From NCBI GenBank assembly GCA_051004815.1, contig JBPCJY010000229.1:1-14338 (forward strand): DNA of 14,338 nucleotides, in the 5' to 3' direction. A model generated the notes under the pieces. The model did no database searches. It worked only from the letters and a program-made list of their open reading frames with translations, and was not told the DNA's origin. A program made the translations under genes and the position numbers. Positions 7,528 through 14,273 of this stretch are shown here, piece after piece. The stretch is from JBBQXY01 sp051004815. Lineage in GTDB: Bacteria; Chloroflexota; Ktedonobacteria; Ktedonobacterales; Ktedonobacteraceae. Each line of letters opens with the position of its first letter. The stretch's first letter is position 1.

Positions 7528-8061
7528 ATGTCGTCAACTCCTGAATCTATTCGTTTGGAAGATTGGATACGCGATATTCCCGATTTTCCACAAAAAGGTA
7601 TCCTGTTTAAGGATATTACGCCGTTATTGCAAGATGGCACGGCTTTTAAGGCGTCGATGGATCGACTCGCTGCTCACTATGCCGGTGCAGGCATTCAGAC
7701 GGTCGTGGGCGTTGAGTCGCGTGGTTTTATTTTAGGTGCGCCTTTGGCCTACCTGCTGAACTGCGGTTTTGTGCCAGTGCGCAAATTTGGGAAACTCCCC
7801 TCGCAAACGGTGAGTGTGGAGTATGCCCTGGAATATGGCACAAATGTCGTAGAGATGCATACCGATGCGATTCGTCCAGGACAGCGTGTGTTGATCGTTG
7901 ATGATCTCCTTGCCACTGGTGGCACGGTTTCCGCTGCTATGGAGCTGGTAGAGAAGCTCGGTGGGCATATCGCTGGCATCGCCTTCTTAGTCGAACTGAC
8001 CTTCCTGAAAGGGCGTGACCAACTCAAAGGACACGATGTGTTCGCACTCATCAAGTACTAG
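7528..8061 (+). CDS. apt: Adenine phosphoribosyltransferase
   Basis: A 177-aa cytosolic purine-salvage enzyme that converts adenine and PRPP to AMP and pyrophosphate. The N-terminal IRDIPDFPQKGILFKDITPLL (14-34) is characteristic of Apt. ESRGFILGAPLA (63-74), RKFGKLP (85-91) and the PRPP-binding loop VLIVDDLLATGGT (121-133) follow in the normal order, and the length matches the family. GGAG (7514-7517) sits 10 nt before the ATG. It is a single-gene unit with its own promoter and converges on the nitroreductase gene. Nothing links it functionally to its neighbours. Confidence 0.96.
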   Translation: MSSTPESIRLEDWIRDIPDFPQKGILFKDITPLLQDGTAFKASMDRLAAHYAGAGIQTVVGVESRGFILGAPLAYLLNCGFVPVRKFGKLPSQTVSVEYALEYGTNVVEMHTDAIRPGQRVLIVDDLLATGGTVSAAMELVEKLGGHIAGIAFLVELTFLKGRDQLKGHDVFALIKY

Positions 8062-8068
8062 GTTGACC

Positions 8069-8096
8069 GTAGGGGCGCGATACATCGCGCCTCTAC
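8069..8096. repeat. Palindrome between convergent apt and nitroreductase genes
   Basis: GTAGGGGCGCGAT (8069-8081) and ATCGCGCCTCTAC (8084-8096) form a 13-bp hairpin with one mismatch (G-U in the plus-strand RNA) around a 2-nt spacer. The right arm contains the nitroreductase stop codon. There is no T-run, so it is probably a REP-like intergenic palindrome that may also halt transcription from both sides. It resembles the elements at 8821-8919. Confidence 0.6.
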
Positions 8097-8677
8097 TCTT
8101 CCCAACCTAACCAGGTTGTTTTTGCGGCGACAGGTGTGGGATGGCGTTCGAGTTTAGGGATAGCAGGGTAGCCCAGGTATACGAACGCGACGATTGCGTC
8201 TTCCGGCGCGATGCCAAGCCCTTGCTTCACTTGGGGATCAAAAGCCGCGTCACCTGTACGCCACATGGCCGCGAGTCCCATTTCTTCGGCTGTGAGCAAC
8301 ATATTTTGTACGGCAGCAGCGACCGCCTCAATATTCTCAATCTGCAATACGTTGGGTTGCGTGGGCTTTTCTGCTATCGCCGCGATGACCACGGGTGAGC
8401 GCAACAATTTGCCGCGCTCTTTTTGCAGCATCGCCGGTAATTTGTCGTGTGTTACCGTTACTTCCCGCAAACGGGCTACTAATGCCTCCGCCATAACCTC
8501 GCCCAATGCCGCACGGGCATCCCCTGCCAGGACAATAAATCTCCACGGTTCCACTTTATGATGATTGGGAGCGTGTGTTGCCGCCTCTAAAATGTGTTCA
8601 ATCTGCTGACGCGTTGGTCGCTGCTCGGTCATTTTGCCAATGCTGCGCCGCTTGATAATGGTCTCGAATACACTCAT
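8093..8677 (-). CDS. Nitroreductase-family FMN oxidoreductase (YdjA-like)
   Basis: A 194-aa nitroreductase-fold protein, expected to bind FMN and reduce nitro compounds or related substrates with NAD(P)H. KRRSIGKM near the N-terminus, APNHHKVEPWRFIVL (about 37-51), the helix around VAAAVQNMLLTAEEMGLAAMWRTG and the late FVYLGYP follow the pattern of the short, single-domain YdjA subgroup. I chose the ATG at 8677 (MSVFETIIKRRS). The frame is open to 8728, but that longer start coincides with the -35 box of a good promoter and would add 17 residues untypical of the family. The natural substrate is unknown. It stands alone, convergent with apt. Confidence 0.85.
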   Translation of the reverse strand: MSVFETIIKRRSIGKMTEQRPTRQQIEHILEAATHAPNHHKVEPWRFIVLAGDARAALGEVMAEALVARLREVTVTHDKLPAMLQKERGKLLRSPVVIAAIAEKPTQPNVLQIENIEAVAAAVQNMLLTAEEMGLAAMWRTGDAAFDPQVKQGLGIAPEDAIVAFVYLGYPAIPKLERHPTPVAAKTTWLGWEE

Positions 8678-8704
8678 ATGTTTGCCTTGTGCCGATCTTT
8701 CTGT

Positions 8705-8733
8705 ATGATAGGTAGTTGTGAAGATCATATCAA
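8705..8733 (-). promoter_or_regulatory. Predicted sigma70-type promoter of the nitroreductase gene
   Basis: Minus strand TTGATA (8733-8728), a 17-nt spacer and TATCAT (8710-8705), each 5/6 to consensus. The predicted start is A8698, 21 nt before the chosen ATG. This supports the shorter protein start. Confidence 0.7.
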
Positions 8734-8820
8734 TAGCGTCAAGCTAACGTTGAACATCAGCACGAAAAGGCTTTGTTGGCGAATGCGAGAGAGACTCGAC
8801 TGTGCCGCATTCACGCGATG

Positions 8821-8856
8821 ATTGCCAGGGCGATCCCTTGCGGTCGCCCTGGCAAT
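8821..8856. repeat. 13-bp perfect palindrome (array element 1)
   Basis: ATTGCCAGGGCGA (8821-8833) and TCGCCCTGGCAAT (8844-8856) are perfect inverted arms around TCCCTTGCGG. It lies downstream of argG and could act as a transcript-end hairpin. Its core GGGCGATCC(C)TTGCGGTCGCCC recurs at 8894-8916. Confidence 0.75.
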
Positions 8857-8891
8857 ACACGGGTCTGTCACGCCGATTCACTCGTGTATTG
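8853..8891. repeat. 9-bp perfect inverted repeat linking the two flanking palindromes (array element 2)
   Basis: CAATACACG (8853-8861) and CGTGTATTG (8883-8891) are exact inverted arms 21 nt apart. The left arm shares CAAT with the right arm of element 1, and the right arm abuts element 3. The three hairpins therefore overlap and partly exclude one another. Confidence 0.7.
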
Positions 8892-8919
8892 TAGGGGCGA
8901 TCCTTGCGGTCGCCCTGGT
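8892..8919. repeat. Imperfect copy of the GGGCGA palindrome (array element 3)
   Basis: TAGGGGCGA (8892-8900) faces TCGCCCTGG (8910-8918) around TCCTTGCGG. It is a degenerate second copy of element 1, and its GTAGGGGCG start matches the palindrome at 8069. The rest of the 8729-8957 gap holds only the nitroreductase promoter. Confidence 0.65.
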
Positions 8920-8957
8920 AGCCACCATGGCTCTCAGCAATAATTCATAATGGTGTT

Positions 8958-10199
8958 CTACGCAGGCGTATCAAGCGAAAGGAGATTGCCTTCGACGCCA
9001 ACAGAAGGTAGTAGCTGCACCTGAGCTTGGGTTGTGAGCGGCAGTCCCCACAGCTTGATGAAACCCAGGGCTGCGTTGTGATCGAATTGATCGCCGCTAT
9101 CATAGGTGGCGAGGCTGTGGTTGTAGAGCGAATGCTCAGACTTGCGTCCAACGATGGCGCAATGCCCATGAGTGAGCTTTACGCGCACAGTACCCGTGAC
9201 AAAGCGTTGTGTGCTATGGACATAAGCGGCCAGGTCCTGGTGCAGCGCACTGTACCATTGACCGTTATAGATCAGCCGTGCATACTCTGTGGCGACCATC
9301 TCTTTGAAATGGGCCTGATCCCTGCTCAACGTGAGGCTCTCCAGTGCTTGATGAGCGGCGTGCAATACCACTGCTGCCGGTGCTTCATAGACTTCGCGCG
9401 ATTTGATGCCCACTAAACGGTTTTCGATATGGTCAATACGTCCGATACCGTACGCGCCTGCTTGCTTGTTGAGCGTTTCAATCAAGACGGCCCCATCTAT
9501 TTCCGCGCCGTTCAACGCGACAGGTATGCCTTGTTGGAAGGAAATTTCCAGGTAGGATGGCTCCATCGGCGTATCTCCGCCCGGTGACGTTGTCCAGTCA
9601 TAGACATCTTCCGGTGGCTCGGCCCAGGGGTCTTCCAGGATGCCGCATTCAACGCTGCGTCCCCACAGGTTTTGATCGACCGAGTAGGGGCTGGCGTTCG
9701 TTACCGAAATGGGAATGTTGTGTTCGTGGGCGTAGGCAATCTCGTTGTCACGCGTCATGCTCCACTCGCGCACAGGCGCAATAATCTTCAAATCGGGGGC
9801 CAGCGTTTGAATGGAGACATCGAAACGTACCTGATCGTTCCCTTTGCCGGTGCAACCATGGGCGACCGCGACCGCTCCCTCGGCACGCGCCACCTCTACC
9901 AGGAGCCGTCCAATCAACGGACGGGCAAGGGCAGTGGCGAGCGGATACTGTCCCTCGTAGATGGCTCCAGCTTGCAGAGCGGGCCAGACGAAGTAGCGCA
10001 CAAAGTCAGCGCGTGCATCCACCACCATGGCCTTGACTGCGCCTATCTGCTCTGCTCGTGCCGCGATGGCGGGTAGATCGCGAGCATTCCCAATATCTAT
10101 GGTGAGCGTGATAACATCCAGGTTATATTGTTCTTTAATCCAGCGGATGGCGACGGAAGTATCCAGGCCACCCGAATAGGCCAGTATGACAGTTGACAT
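8958..10199 (-). CDS. argG: Argininosuccinate synthase (canonical)
   Basis: A 413-aa cytosolic enzyme that ligates citrulline and aspartate with ATP to argininosuccinate, the penultimate step of arginine synthesis. The PP-loop AYSGGLDTS (7-15) sits at the N-terminus as usual. Also present are YEGQYPLATALARPLI (81-96, citrulline contacts), HGCTGKGNDQVRF (114-126), SVDQNLWGRSVECG (173-186) and ENRLVGIKSREVYEAPA (259-275), then the normal C-terminal end with GFIKLWGLP. Length and motifs fit a fully functional enzyme. The ATG at 10199 follows the argH stop by 3 nt, with GAGGAG inside the end of argH. It is last in the argG-like/argH/argG operon. It differs clearly from the first ArgG, so this is not a recent duplication. 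Confidence 0.95.
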   Translation of the reverse strand: MSTVILAYSGGLDTSVAIRWIKEQYNLDVITLTIDIGNARDLPAIAARAEQIGAVKAMVVDARADFVRYFVWPALQAGAIYEGQYPLATALARPLIGRLLVEVARAEGAVAVAHGCTGKGNDQVRFDVSIQTLAPDLKIIAPVREWSMTRDNEIAYAHEHNIPISVTNASPYSVDQNLWGRSVECGILEDPWAEPPEDVYDWTTSPGGDTPMEPSYLEISFQQGIPVALNGAEIDGAVLIETLNKQAGAYGIGRIDHIENRLVGIKSREVYEAPAAVVLHAAHQALESLTLSRDQAHFKEMVATEYARLIYNGQWYSALHQDLAAYVHSTQRFVTGTVRVKLTHGHCAIVGRKSEHSLYNHSLATYDSGDQFDHNAALGFIKLWGLPLTTQAQVQLLPSVGVEGNLLSLDTPA

Positions 10200-10202
10200 A
10201 AC

Positions 10203-11597
10203 TTACTCCTCTTGTGCTGTGCCGACCAACTTCTCAATAGCCGTCGCGAACGTGGCAGCGCGTTCTTCCCAGACCGCTTGCACATGTTCCAGTTGGTTAC
10301 GAGCTTGCTCTAAGCCGAGATTGCCAGCCCCACCAAGGTGACTGCGCTTCGCCAAACGCTGGACCAGCTGTTCCTGGCTTTCGGCCTGGAAAGGGACATG
10401 GCGATCAAGCTGCGCAGTCACTTCCGCTCCCACGATGCGGTAGGCATCGCGGAATGGCAGGTTGGCGGTTGTAGTGAGTTCATAGGCGCGGTCGGCGGCA
10501 AACAGTTCAAAACTACAGGCCGCGACCAACTTCTCTGTATTCACATCAAGTCCTTGCACGACCAGCGTACAGATGTCCAGGCTATCCTGCACGAGGGCCA
10601 GGGCCTCTATGAAGGGACGTTTGGTCTCCTGGTAATCCATGTTGTAGCCGGAAGGCAGTCCACTGACAATGCCGAGTATCTGCTGTTGCAGTGCCAACAT
10701 GGTCTGTGTGCGGGCACGCACCAGTTCCATCACACCCAGATTGCGCTTTTGGGGCATGATACTGCTGCCAGTGCAAAGCTCCTGTGGCACCTGGAAGAAG
10801 CCGTACTCGACAGTGGTGAAGAGCAGGATATCCTGGGCTATTTTGCTCAGATCAAGCATGATTTGTGCCAGGGCCTGTACAATTGCCGCCTCGATTTTGC
10901 CACGGCTATTCTGAGCGTAAATGACGTTGTTCTGCACACGAGCGAAGCCAAGCAATGTGGCCGCATATGCCCGATCAATAGCGATTGGGACGCCATAGCC
11001 GGCGGCAGAGCCGAGCGGCGATTGGTCATTGACAACATAGGCCGTCGAGAGCAACTGCTCGTCATCCAGTAATGCTTCCGCGAAGCTGCCTGCCCATAGT
11101 CCCACCGAGGAGAGCATGGCCCGTTGCATATGTGTGTAGCCAGGCATCGGCACGTCGGCATGGGATTGCGCGAAATCCAGCAGGACGGCGCAGAGGTCAC
11201 TGAGCTTGTAGGCTATATCGTGCAACTGCTCTTTGCCAAAGAGGCGCAGGTCTACCAGCACCTGGTCATTGCGCGAACGCGCCATGTGTATCTTCTTCCC
11301 GGCTACTCCAGCTTCCGCTACGAGGTAGTTTTCGACGCTGGTATGAACGTCCTCGTCGGAGGGAGAGATTGTGAAGGCGTTATCTTGCTCTAGCACCAGG
11401 ATGTTGCGCAGGGCTTTTTGCAGTGCCGCATATTCGGCATCTTGTAAGACACCAATATGTTGGAGCATAGCGGCGTGAGCGAGCGAACCCCAGACATCGT
11501 GGCGAATCAGTTGGCTGTCCAGCAAGCTGTTCTGTGCGCCCTCGAAGCGTTCCACCTGCTCATTGAGGCGATAGCCTTTTTGCCATAGCTTTGTCAT
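10203..11597 (-). CDS. argH: Argininosuccinate lyase
   Basis: A 464-aa member of the fumarase/aspartase superfamily that splits argininosuccinate to arginine and fumarate, the last step of arginine synthesis; active as a tetramer. Visible are DEDVHTSVE (81-89), HMARSRNDQV (104-113), GYTHMQRA (153-160, catalytic-histidine region) and the signature GSSIMPQKRN (277-286, with the catalytic serine on the mobile loop). The usual KKNPD after PQ is here KRNLG, a small departure. I chose the ATG at 11597 (MTKLWQKGY): it overlaps the upstream stop as ATGA and matches the family start. Ten extra codons are open upstream to 11627 but lie inside the preceding gene. It is translationally coupled to both argG genes. 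Confidence 0.95.
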   Translation of the reverse strand: MTKLWQKGYRLNEQVERFEGAQNSLLDSQLIRHDVWGSLAHAAMLQHIGVLQDAEYAALQKALRNILVLEQDNAFTISPSDEDVHTSVENYLVAEAGVAGKKIHMARSRNDQVLVDLRLFGKEQLHDIAYKLSDLCAVLLDFAQSHADVPMPGYTHMQRAMLSSVGLWAGSFAEALLDDEQLLSTAYVVNDQSPLGSAAGYGVPIAIDRAYAATLLGFARVQNNVIYAQNSRGKIEAAIVQALAQIMLDLSKIAQDILLFTTVEYGFFQVPQELCTGSSIMPQKRNLGVMELVRARTQTMLALQQQILGIVSGLPSGYNMDYQETKRPFIEALALVQDSLDICTLVVQGLDVNTEKLVAACSFELFAADRAYELTTTANLPFRDAYRIVGAEVTAQLDRHVPFQAESQEQLVQRLAKRSHLGGAGNLGLEQARNQLEHVQAVWEERAATFATAIEKLVGTAQEE

Positions 11598-12907
11598 TGC
11601 TGTAGCCCTTGCGTGGAGCCTTCCCACTCGATACCTGCGAGCTTGTTGCGCCGTGCGATCAACTCATACGGGAGGCCACGAATGTGGGCGGCGGGCGCAC
11701 ATTCCTTCTGATTGAAGCTCGCGCTGCTAATCGAACGGATATCGGGGAAGAAGAGGCTGCTGGACGACGACCGCGTGCGAATGTCTATGTTCCCTTTGTA
11801 GAGATCAACCGTATATTCGCCATTCACCGCTTTTTGGGTGCTGGCGATAAAGGCATCGATGGCATCTTTCAACGGGTGGAACCATTCGCCATGATAGACC
11901 AATTTGGCCCATTGGGCGTCCAGTTGGCGTTTCAACTGAATTTCTTCTTTGGTCAAACAAAACTGTTCGAGGTCGCGATGCACTTTGAGCAGGATGGTGG
12001 CAGCCGGTGCCTCGTAGATTTCGCGTGATTTCAAGCCCATGATGCCGTCCTCAAACATGTCAATTTTGCCGATACCGTTAGCTCCACCTACGACGTTGAG
12101 CTGCTCAATGATGGCATCAAGTGGTAATTGCGTGCCGTTGAGGGCAACGGGCAGGCCATTTTGCCATGTGATGGTCAGGGTTGTAGGCTGTTCAGGAGCC
12201 TTGGCTGGTGGGGTCAGCCAGAGCCAGATCGAGTCTGGCAGTACAGTGTCAAGGCCGATGCCGCCACTGGCAATCGAGCGGCACCACATCGTTTTGTCGT
12301 CGCCACCCACGATGATCTCTTCGACTGGCACGCCGTAATGTTCCATCAAAAGCCCCTCTTCACCACGGGTGAGGTCAAAGTCGCGCACAGGGACAAAGAT
12401 TGAGAGACCAGGGGCGAAGAGACTGAAGACGTTGTGCATACGATACTGGTCGTTGCCTTTGCCGCTGGAGCCTTCCATGAGGGCATCACAGCCCAACTCA
12501 AGTGCTTTTTGCGCGACACGGGCGGCGATTAGCTGGCGGGTCATAGATGTTGAGACGGGATAGCCATTGTAATCAGAGTTGGCCTGGATGGCCTTGCTCA
12601 ACCAATGTTCGGTAAATTCTTGCCGGACATCGATGGTGATGGGGGAAATGCCTAACTGCTGGGCGCGTGCCAGGCTCTCCTGTATCTCGTCCTCTCCCTG
12701 TCCCACGTTGACGTTGATGGCGATAAGCTCTTTCGCGTGGTATTTCAGTTGGGAGAGCTTGACGCAGAGGGTCGAGTCGAGGCCACCTGAAAAGGCCAGG
12801 GCGATGGTTTTACCCTGTGGGACATCAACCGAGGAGATTTTGTGCAGGGCCAGGTCAGTTGCGCTACTGGTGACGGCGGTCGTGCTTGCCTGATTGGTGC
12901 TTGCCAT
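11594..12907 (-). CDS. Divergent argininosuccinate synthase-like protein
   Basis: A 437-aa protein of the ArgG family, first in the operon behind the T-box. The PP-loop AFSGGLDST (38-46), EGSSGKGNDQYRM (145-157), YNGYPVSTSMTRQLIA (113-128) and FEDGIMGLKSREIYEAPA (285-302) align with ArgG, and residues expected to hold ATP and citrulline are mostly kept. It departs from the canonical copy in several places: GGDDKTMWCRSIASG (201-215) replaces SVDQNLWGRSVECG, so a conserved Glu and Gly are lost, and a Ser/Thr-rich extension of about 30 residues precedes the PP-loop. The start is the ATG at 12907 with GAAGGAG 9 nt upstream; the longer open frame to 12982 runs through the riboswitch terminator. 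It is either a second argininosuccinate synthase or a ligase of altered substrate. Confidence 0.85.
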   Translation of the reverse strand: MASTNQASTTAVTSSATDLALHKISSVDVPQGKTIALAFSGGLDSTLCVKLSQLKYHAKELIAINVNVGQGEDEIQESLARAQQLGISPITIDVRQEFTEHWLSKAIQANSDYNGYPVSTSMTRQLIAARVAQKALELGCDALMEGSSGKGNDQYRMHNVFSLFAPGLSIFVPVRDFDLTRGEEGLLMEHYGVPVEEIIVGGDDKTMWCRSIASGGIGLDTVLPDSIWLWLTPPAKAPEQPTTLTITWQNGLPVALNGTQLPLDAIIEQLNVVGGANGIGKIDMFEDGIMGLKSREIYEAPAATILLKVHRDLEQFCLTKEEIQLKRQLDAQWAKLVYHGEWFHPLKDAIDAFIASTQKAVNGEYTVDLYKGNIDIRTRSSSSSLFFPDIRSISSASFNQKECAPAAHIRGLPYELIARRNKLAGIEWEGSTQGLQQ

Positions 12908-12956
12908 AGTTTGATACTCCTTCAACGGATGAACTGTATGGAAGGAGACAGGCAAC

Positions 12957-12995
12957 AAAAAATCCCGCCCCTTCCGTGACATTGAAGAAGGGACG
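12957..12995 (-). terminator. Riboswitch-controlled intrinsic terminator of the arg operon
   Basis: CGTCCCTTC (12995-12987) pairs with GAAGGGGCG (12974-12966), 9 bp with one G-U, followed by six Ts (12962-12957). CGTCCC is the 3' half shared between terminator and antiterminator in classical T-boxes. It would pair with the GGGG at 13072-13069 when uncharged tRNA is bound. It lies 50 nt before the first ATG. Confidence 0.85.
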
Positions 12996-13392
12996 AGAGT
13001 GTAGGGCTTACGTTATTTTGCCCGTTGGAACGCGTAGAACTGCATTCCGCTACACACCCGTGGTGCCACCCCGTTTGTCTTTCTCTATTTCAATCTCATT
13101 GAGATACCACACATTGGTGTCGCCCATACTTACTGCGTTGTAGTATGGGTGGAAAGACCTCTTTTTGCTGGTTATCTTGCTGCATGGGAACCACCCACCT
13201 GTGCCTACTTGTCTTTATTTAACGGGAGATATGCTTGATACAATCCGCTAAAAAGGCTTTCTTCGGTCAGCCGCTCACGAAAGCGTTCTGAGGAGGTGTA
13301 GCCATTCCGAACTTCCACTCTGTTTCGGATCGCTGTCGGTACCCTATCTCATACTATTTTCGTTCAACGCGGGTCAGTCTTGCAAATTGTCT
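12957..13392 (-). promoter_or_regulatory. T-box riboswitch, probably tRNA-Arg specific
   Basis: A leader that binds a tRNA and reads its charging state, letting the arg operon be transcribed when tRNA-Arg is uncharged. Stem I (minus strand): CCGC/GCGG (13372-13369 with 13274-13271); a kink-turn of GUU plus GA facing GA; ACGAAA/UUUCGU (13363-13358 with 13282-13277); then a loop with AGUA (13355-13352) facing GAA (13288-13286), the loop-E signature. CGC (13285-13283), an Arg codon, follows GAA as the specifier. Above it stand UGAG/CUCA and further helices. The T-box core GGGGUGGCACCACGGG (13072-13057) carries bulge UGGC, which would pair with tRNA end GCCA (G73). About 200 nt between Stem I and the T-box is more than usual and includes an 8-bp hairpin at 13150-13122. 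Confidence 0.85.
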
Positions 13393-13398
13393 GCAATA

Positions 13399-13427
13399 AG
13401 GATACCAGCATACGGGGGAATTGTCAA
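13399..13427 (-). promoter_or_regulatory. Predicted sigma70-type promoter of the arg operon leader
   Basis: Minus strand: a perfect TTGACA (13427-13422), a 17-nt spacer and TATCCT (13404-13399, 4/6), with an A at the expected start (13392). It lies 20 nt ahead of the first Stem I helix, as a T-box leader requires. The leader before the first ATG would be about 485 nt. Confidence 0.7.
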
Positions 13428-13449
13428 TGTTTAGAGAAATTCAGAAATT

Positions 13450-13492
13450 CAAAAGAGAGGAGTATGGTATTGATTGATGTATTGCTCCTCTT
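13450..13492 (-). terminator. Probable terminator after the Rpn-like gene
   Basis: Minus strand: AGAGGAG (13491-13485) pairs with CTCCTCT (13462-13456) around a 22-nt loop, then CTTTTGAATTT. The T-run is short and the loop long, so it is a modest intrinsic terminator. It separates the Rpn-like gene (stop at 13507) from the arg promoter. Confidence 0.45.
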
Positions 13493-13506
13493 CCCTTTAT
13501 TTGCCG

Positions 13507-14220
13507 TCAAGCCGCTATAGTATCCAAAAGCCAGCGAGCGGTGGATTCGTCAGGGGCGGTAGCAATTTGTTTGGCGAGCAGGCTAAGGATATCCGTACTT
13601 CTAATGAGCGTCACTTTCTGCTGCCCTAATTCCGCAAGGGATGGGAACCGTGCCTCCAAGAAAGTAACGACTATCTTTTGTGCTCCGTGTAGTTCACCTT
13701 GTAGTTCACCTTTGGCCACTTTTTCCTTAATATGTGGGTCTTCATCCAGTAAGCTGTCGTAGTGGTATTCCATATAGTCCTCCACAATGCGCTTGTCTTG
13801 CATCGAGATAGTGTTTGATCGGTTTAAGATGGTTCTAAACCGACTGGCGTGACGGACAAACTCGGGTTGCGTGTAATGTTGCTTCATCTCCTCCAGTGCT
13901 TGTATGAGTAATGAAGCATTCGCTCCTTTCATCGCCGGTAAAAAGGTATACATGACGATGAGCCGCTTTTCGATATATTCTCTGGCATCAAGTGTCCAGA
14001 GAGTGAGTACACGATAGCGTAGCGTGAGAAGCTCCTCTTTCGCGCTGCCACTGGTTTCGCGAAAAGGTGGTTCAGCAATGTTCGCTTCAAATAAGTATAA
14101 CACAACGGAGAGGACAGGGAGCCGGTAGGCAATGAGCAATTCAACATGGTAGCGCAACATGCGCAAAGCCATATTCTCGTCGGCATTGGTTTGCAATTCC
14201 AGGTTTAAGGTATGGGATTG
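13507..14220 (-). pseudogene. Rpn/PD-(D/E)XK nuclease-like gene, 5' end lost
   Basis: The remnant resembles Rpn-type recombination-promoting nucleases and related putative transposases. LELQTNADENMALRMLRYH (about 14202-14146) matches the (I/L)E-x-Q core of the PD-(D/E)XK fold plus the M-LRMLRY helix that follows; hydrophobic LPVLSVVLYLFE comes next. The C-terminal half has the usual long helices and a GELQGELHG repeat near the end. The part that should precede it, with the first helix and the catalytic Asp, is absent. Residues upstream of LELQ (MNVYKCQHLLLLIQSHT and before) look like read-through of IS607 DNA. The open frame formally begins at 14295, but this probably reflects insertion of the element. 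The right-hand limit given is approximate. Nuclease activity is probably lost. Confidence 0.65.
13689..13712 (-). repeat. In-frame tandem 12-mer in the Rpn-like gene
   Basis: GTAGTTCACCTT occurs twice back to back (13689-13700 and 13701-13712, plus strand). On the coding strand it gives GELQ-GELH. Short Gly-Glu repeats at this place are common in the Rpn-like family as I recall it, and copy number could vary by slippage. Confidence 0.7.
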
Positions 14221-14238
14221 AATTAGTAGTAATAAGTG

Positions 14239-14267
14239 TTGACATTTATATACGTTCATGCTAAAAT
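14239..14267 (+). promoter_or_regulatory. Predicted promoter of the IS607 recombinase gene
   Basis: A perfect TTGACA (14239-14244), a 17-nt spacer and TAAAAT (14262-14267, 5/6). The predicted start point is A14274, the first base of the tnpA ATG, so the transcript may be leaderless. Confidence 0.65.
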
Positions 14268-14273
14268 AGAGAC

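Noticed and set aside
8821..8919. CRISPR array
   Set aside because: The repeats are palindromes with overlapping arms and no regular spacer-repeat period.
11594..12982. Longer start of the first ArgG-like protein at 12982
   Set aside because: It would run through the riboswitch terminator, and the extra residues do not resemble ArgG. The ATG at 12907 has a good ribosome binding site.
13298..13300. UAC (Tyr) as the T-box specifier, from the string GGCUACACC
   Set aside because: In the fold these bases pair in a Stem I helix (UAC-A-CCU with AGGGUA at 13345-13340). The AGUA/GAA loop lies lower, next to CGC at 13285-13283. The UGGC bulge also disfavours tRNA-Tyr, which normally has A73.
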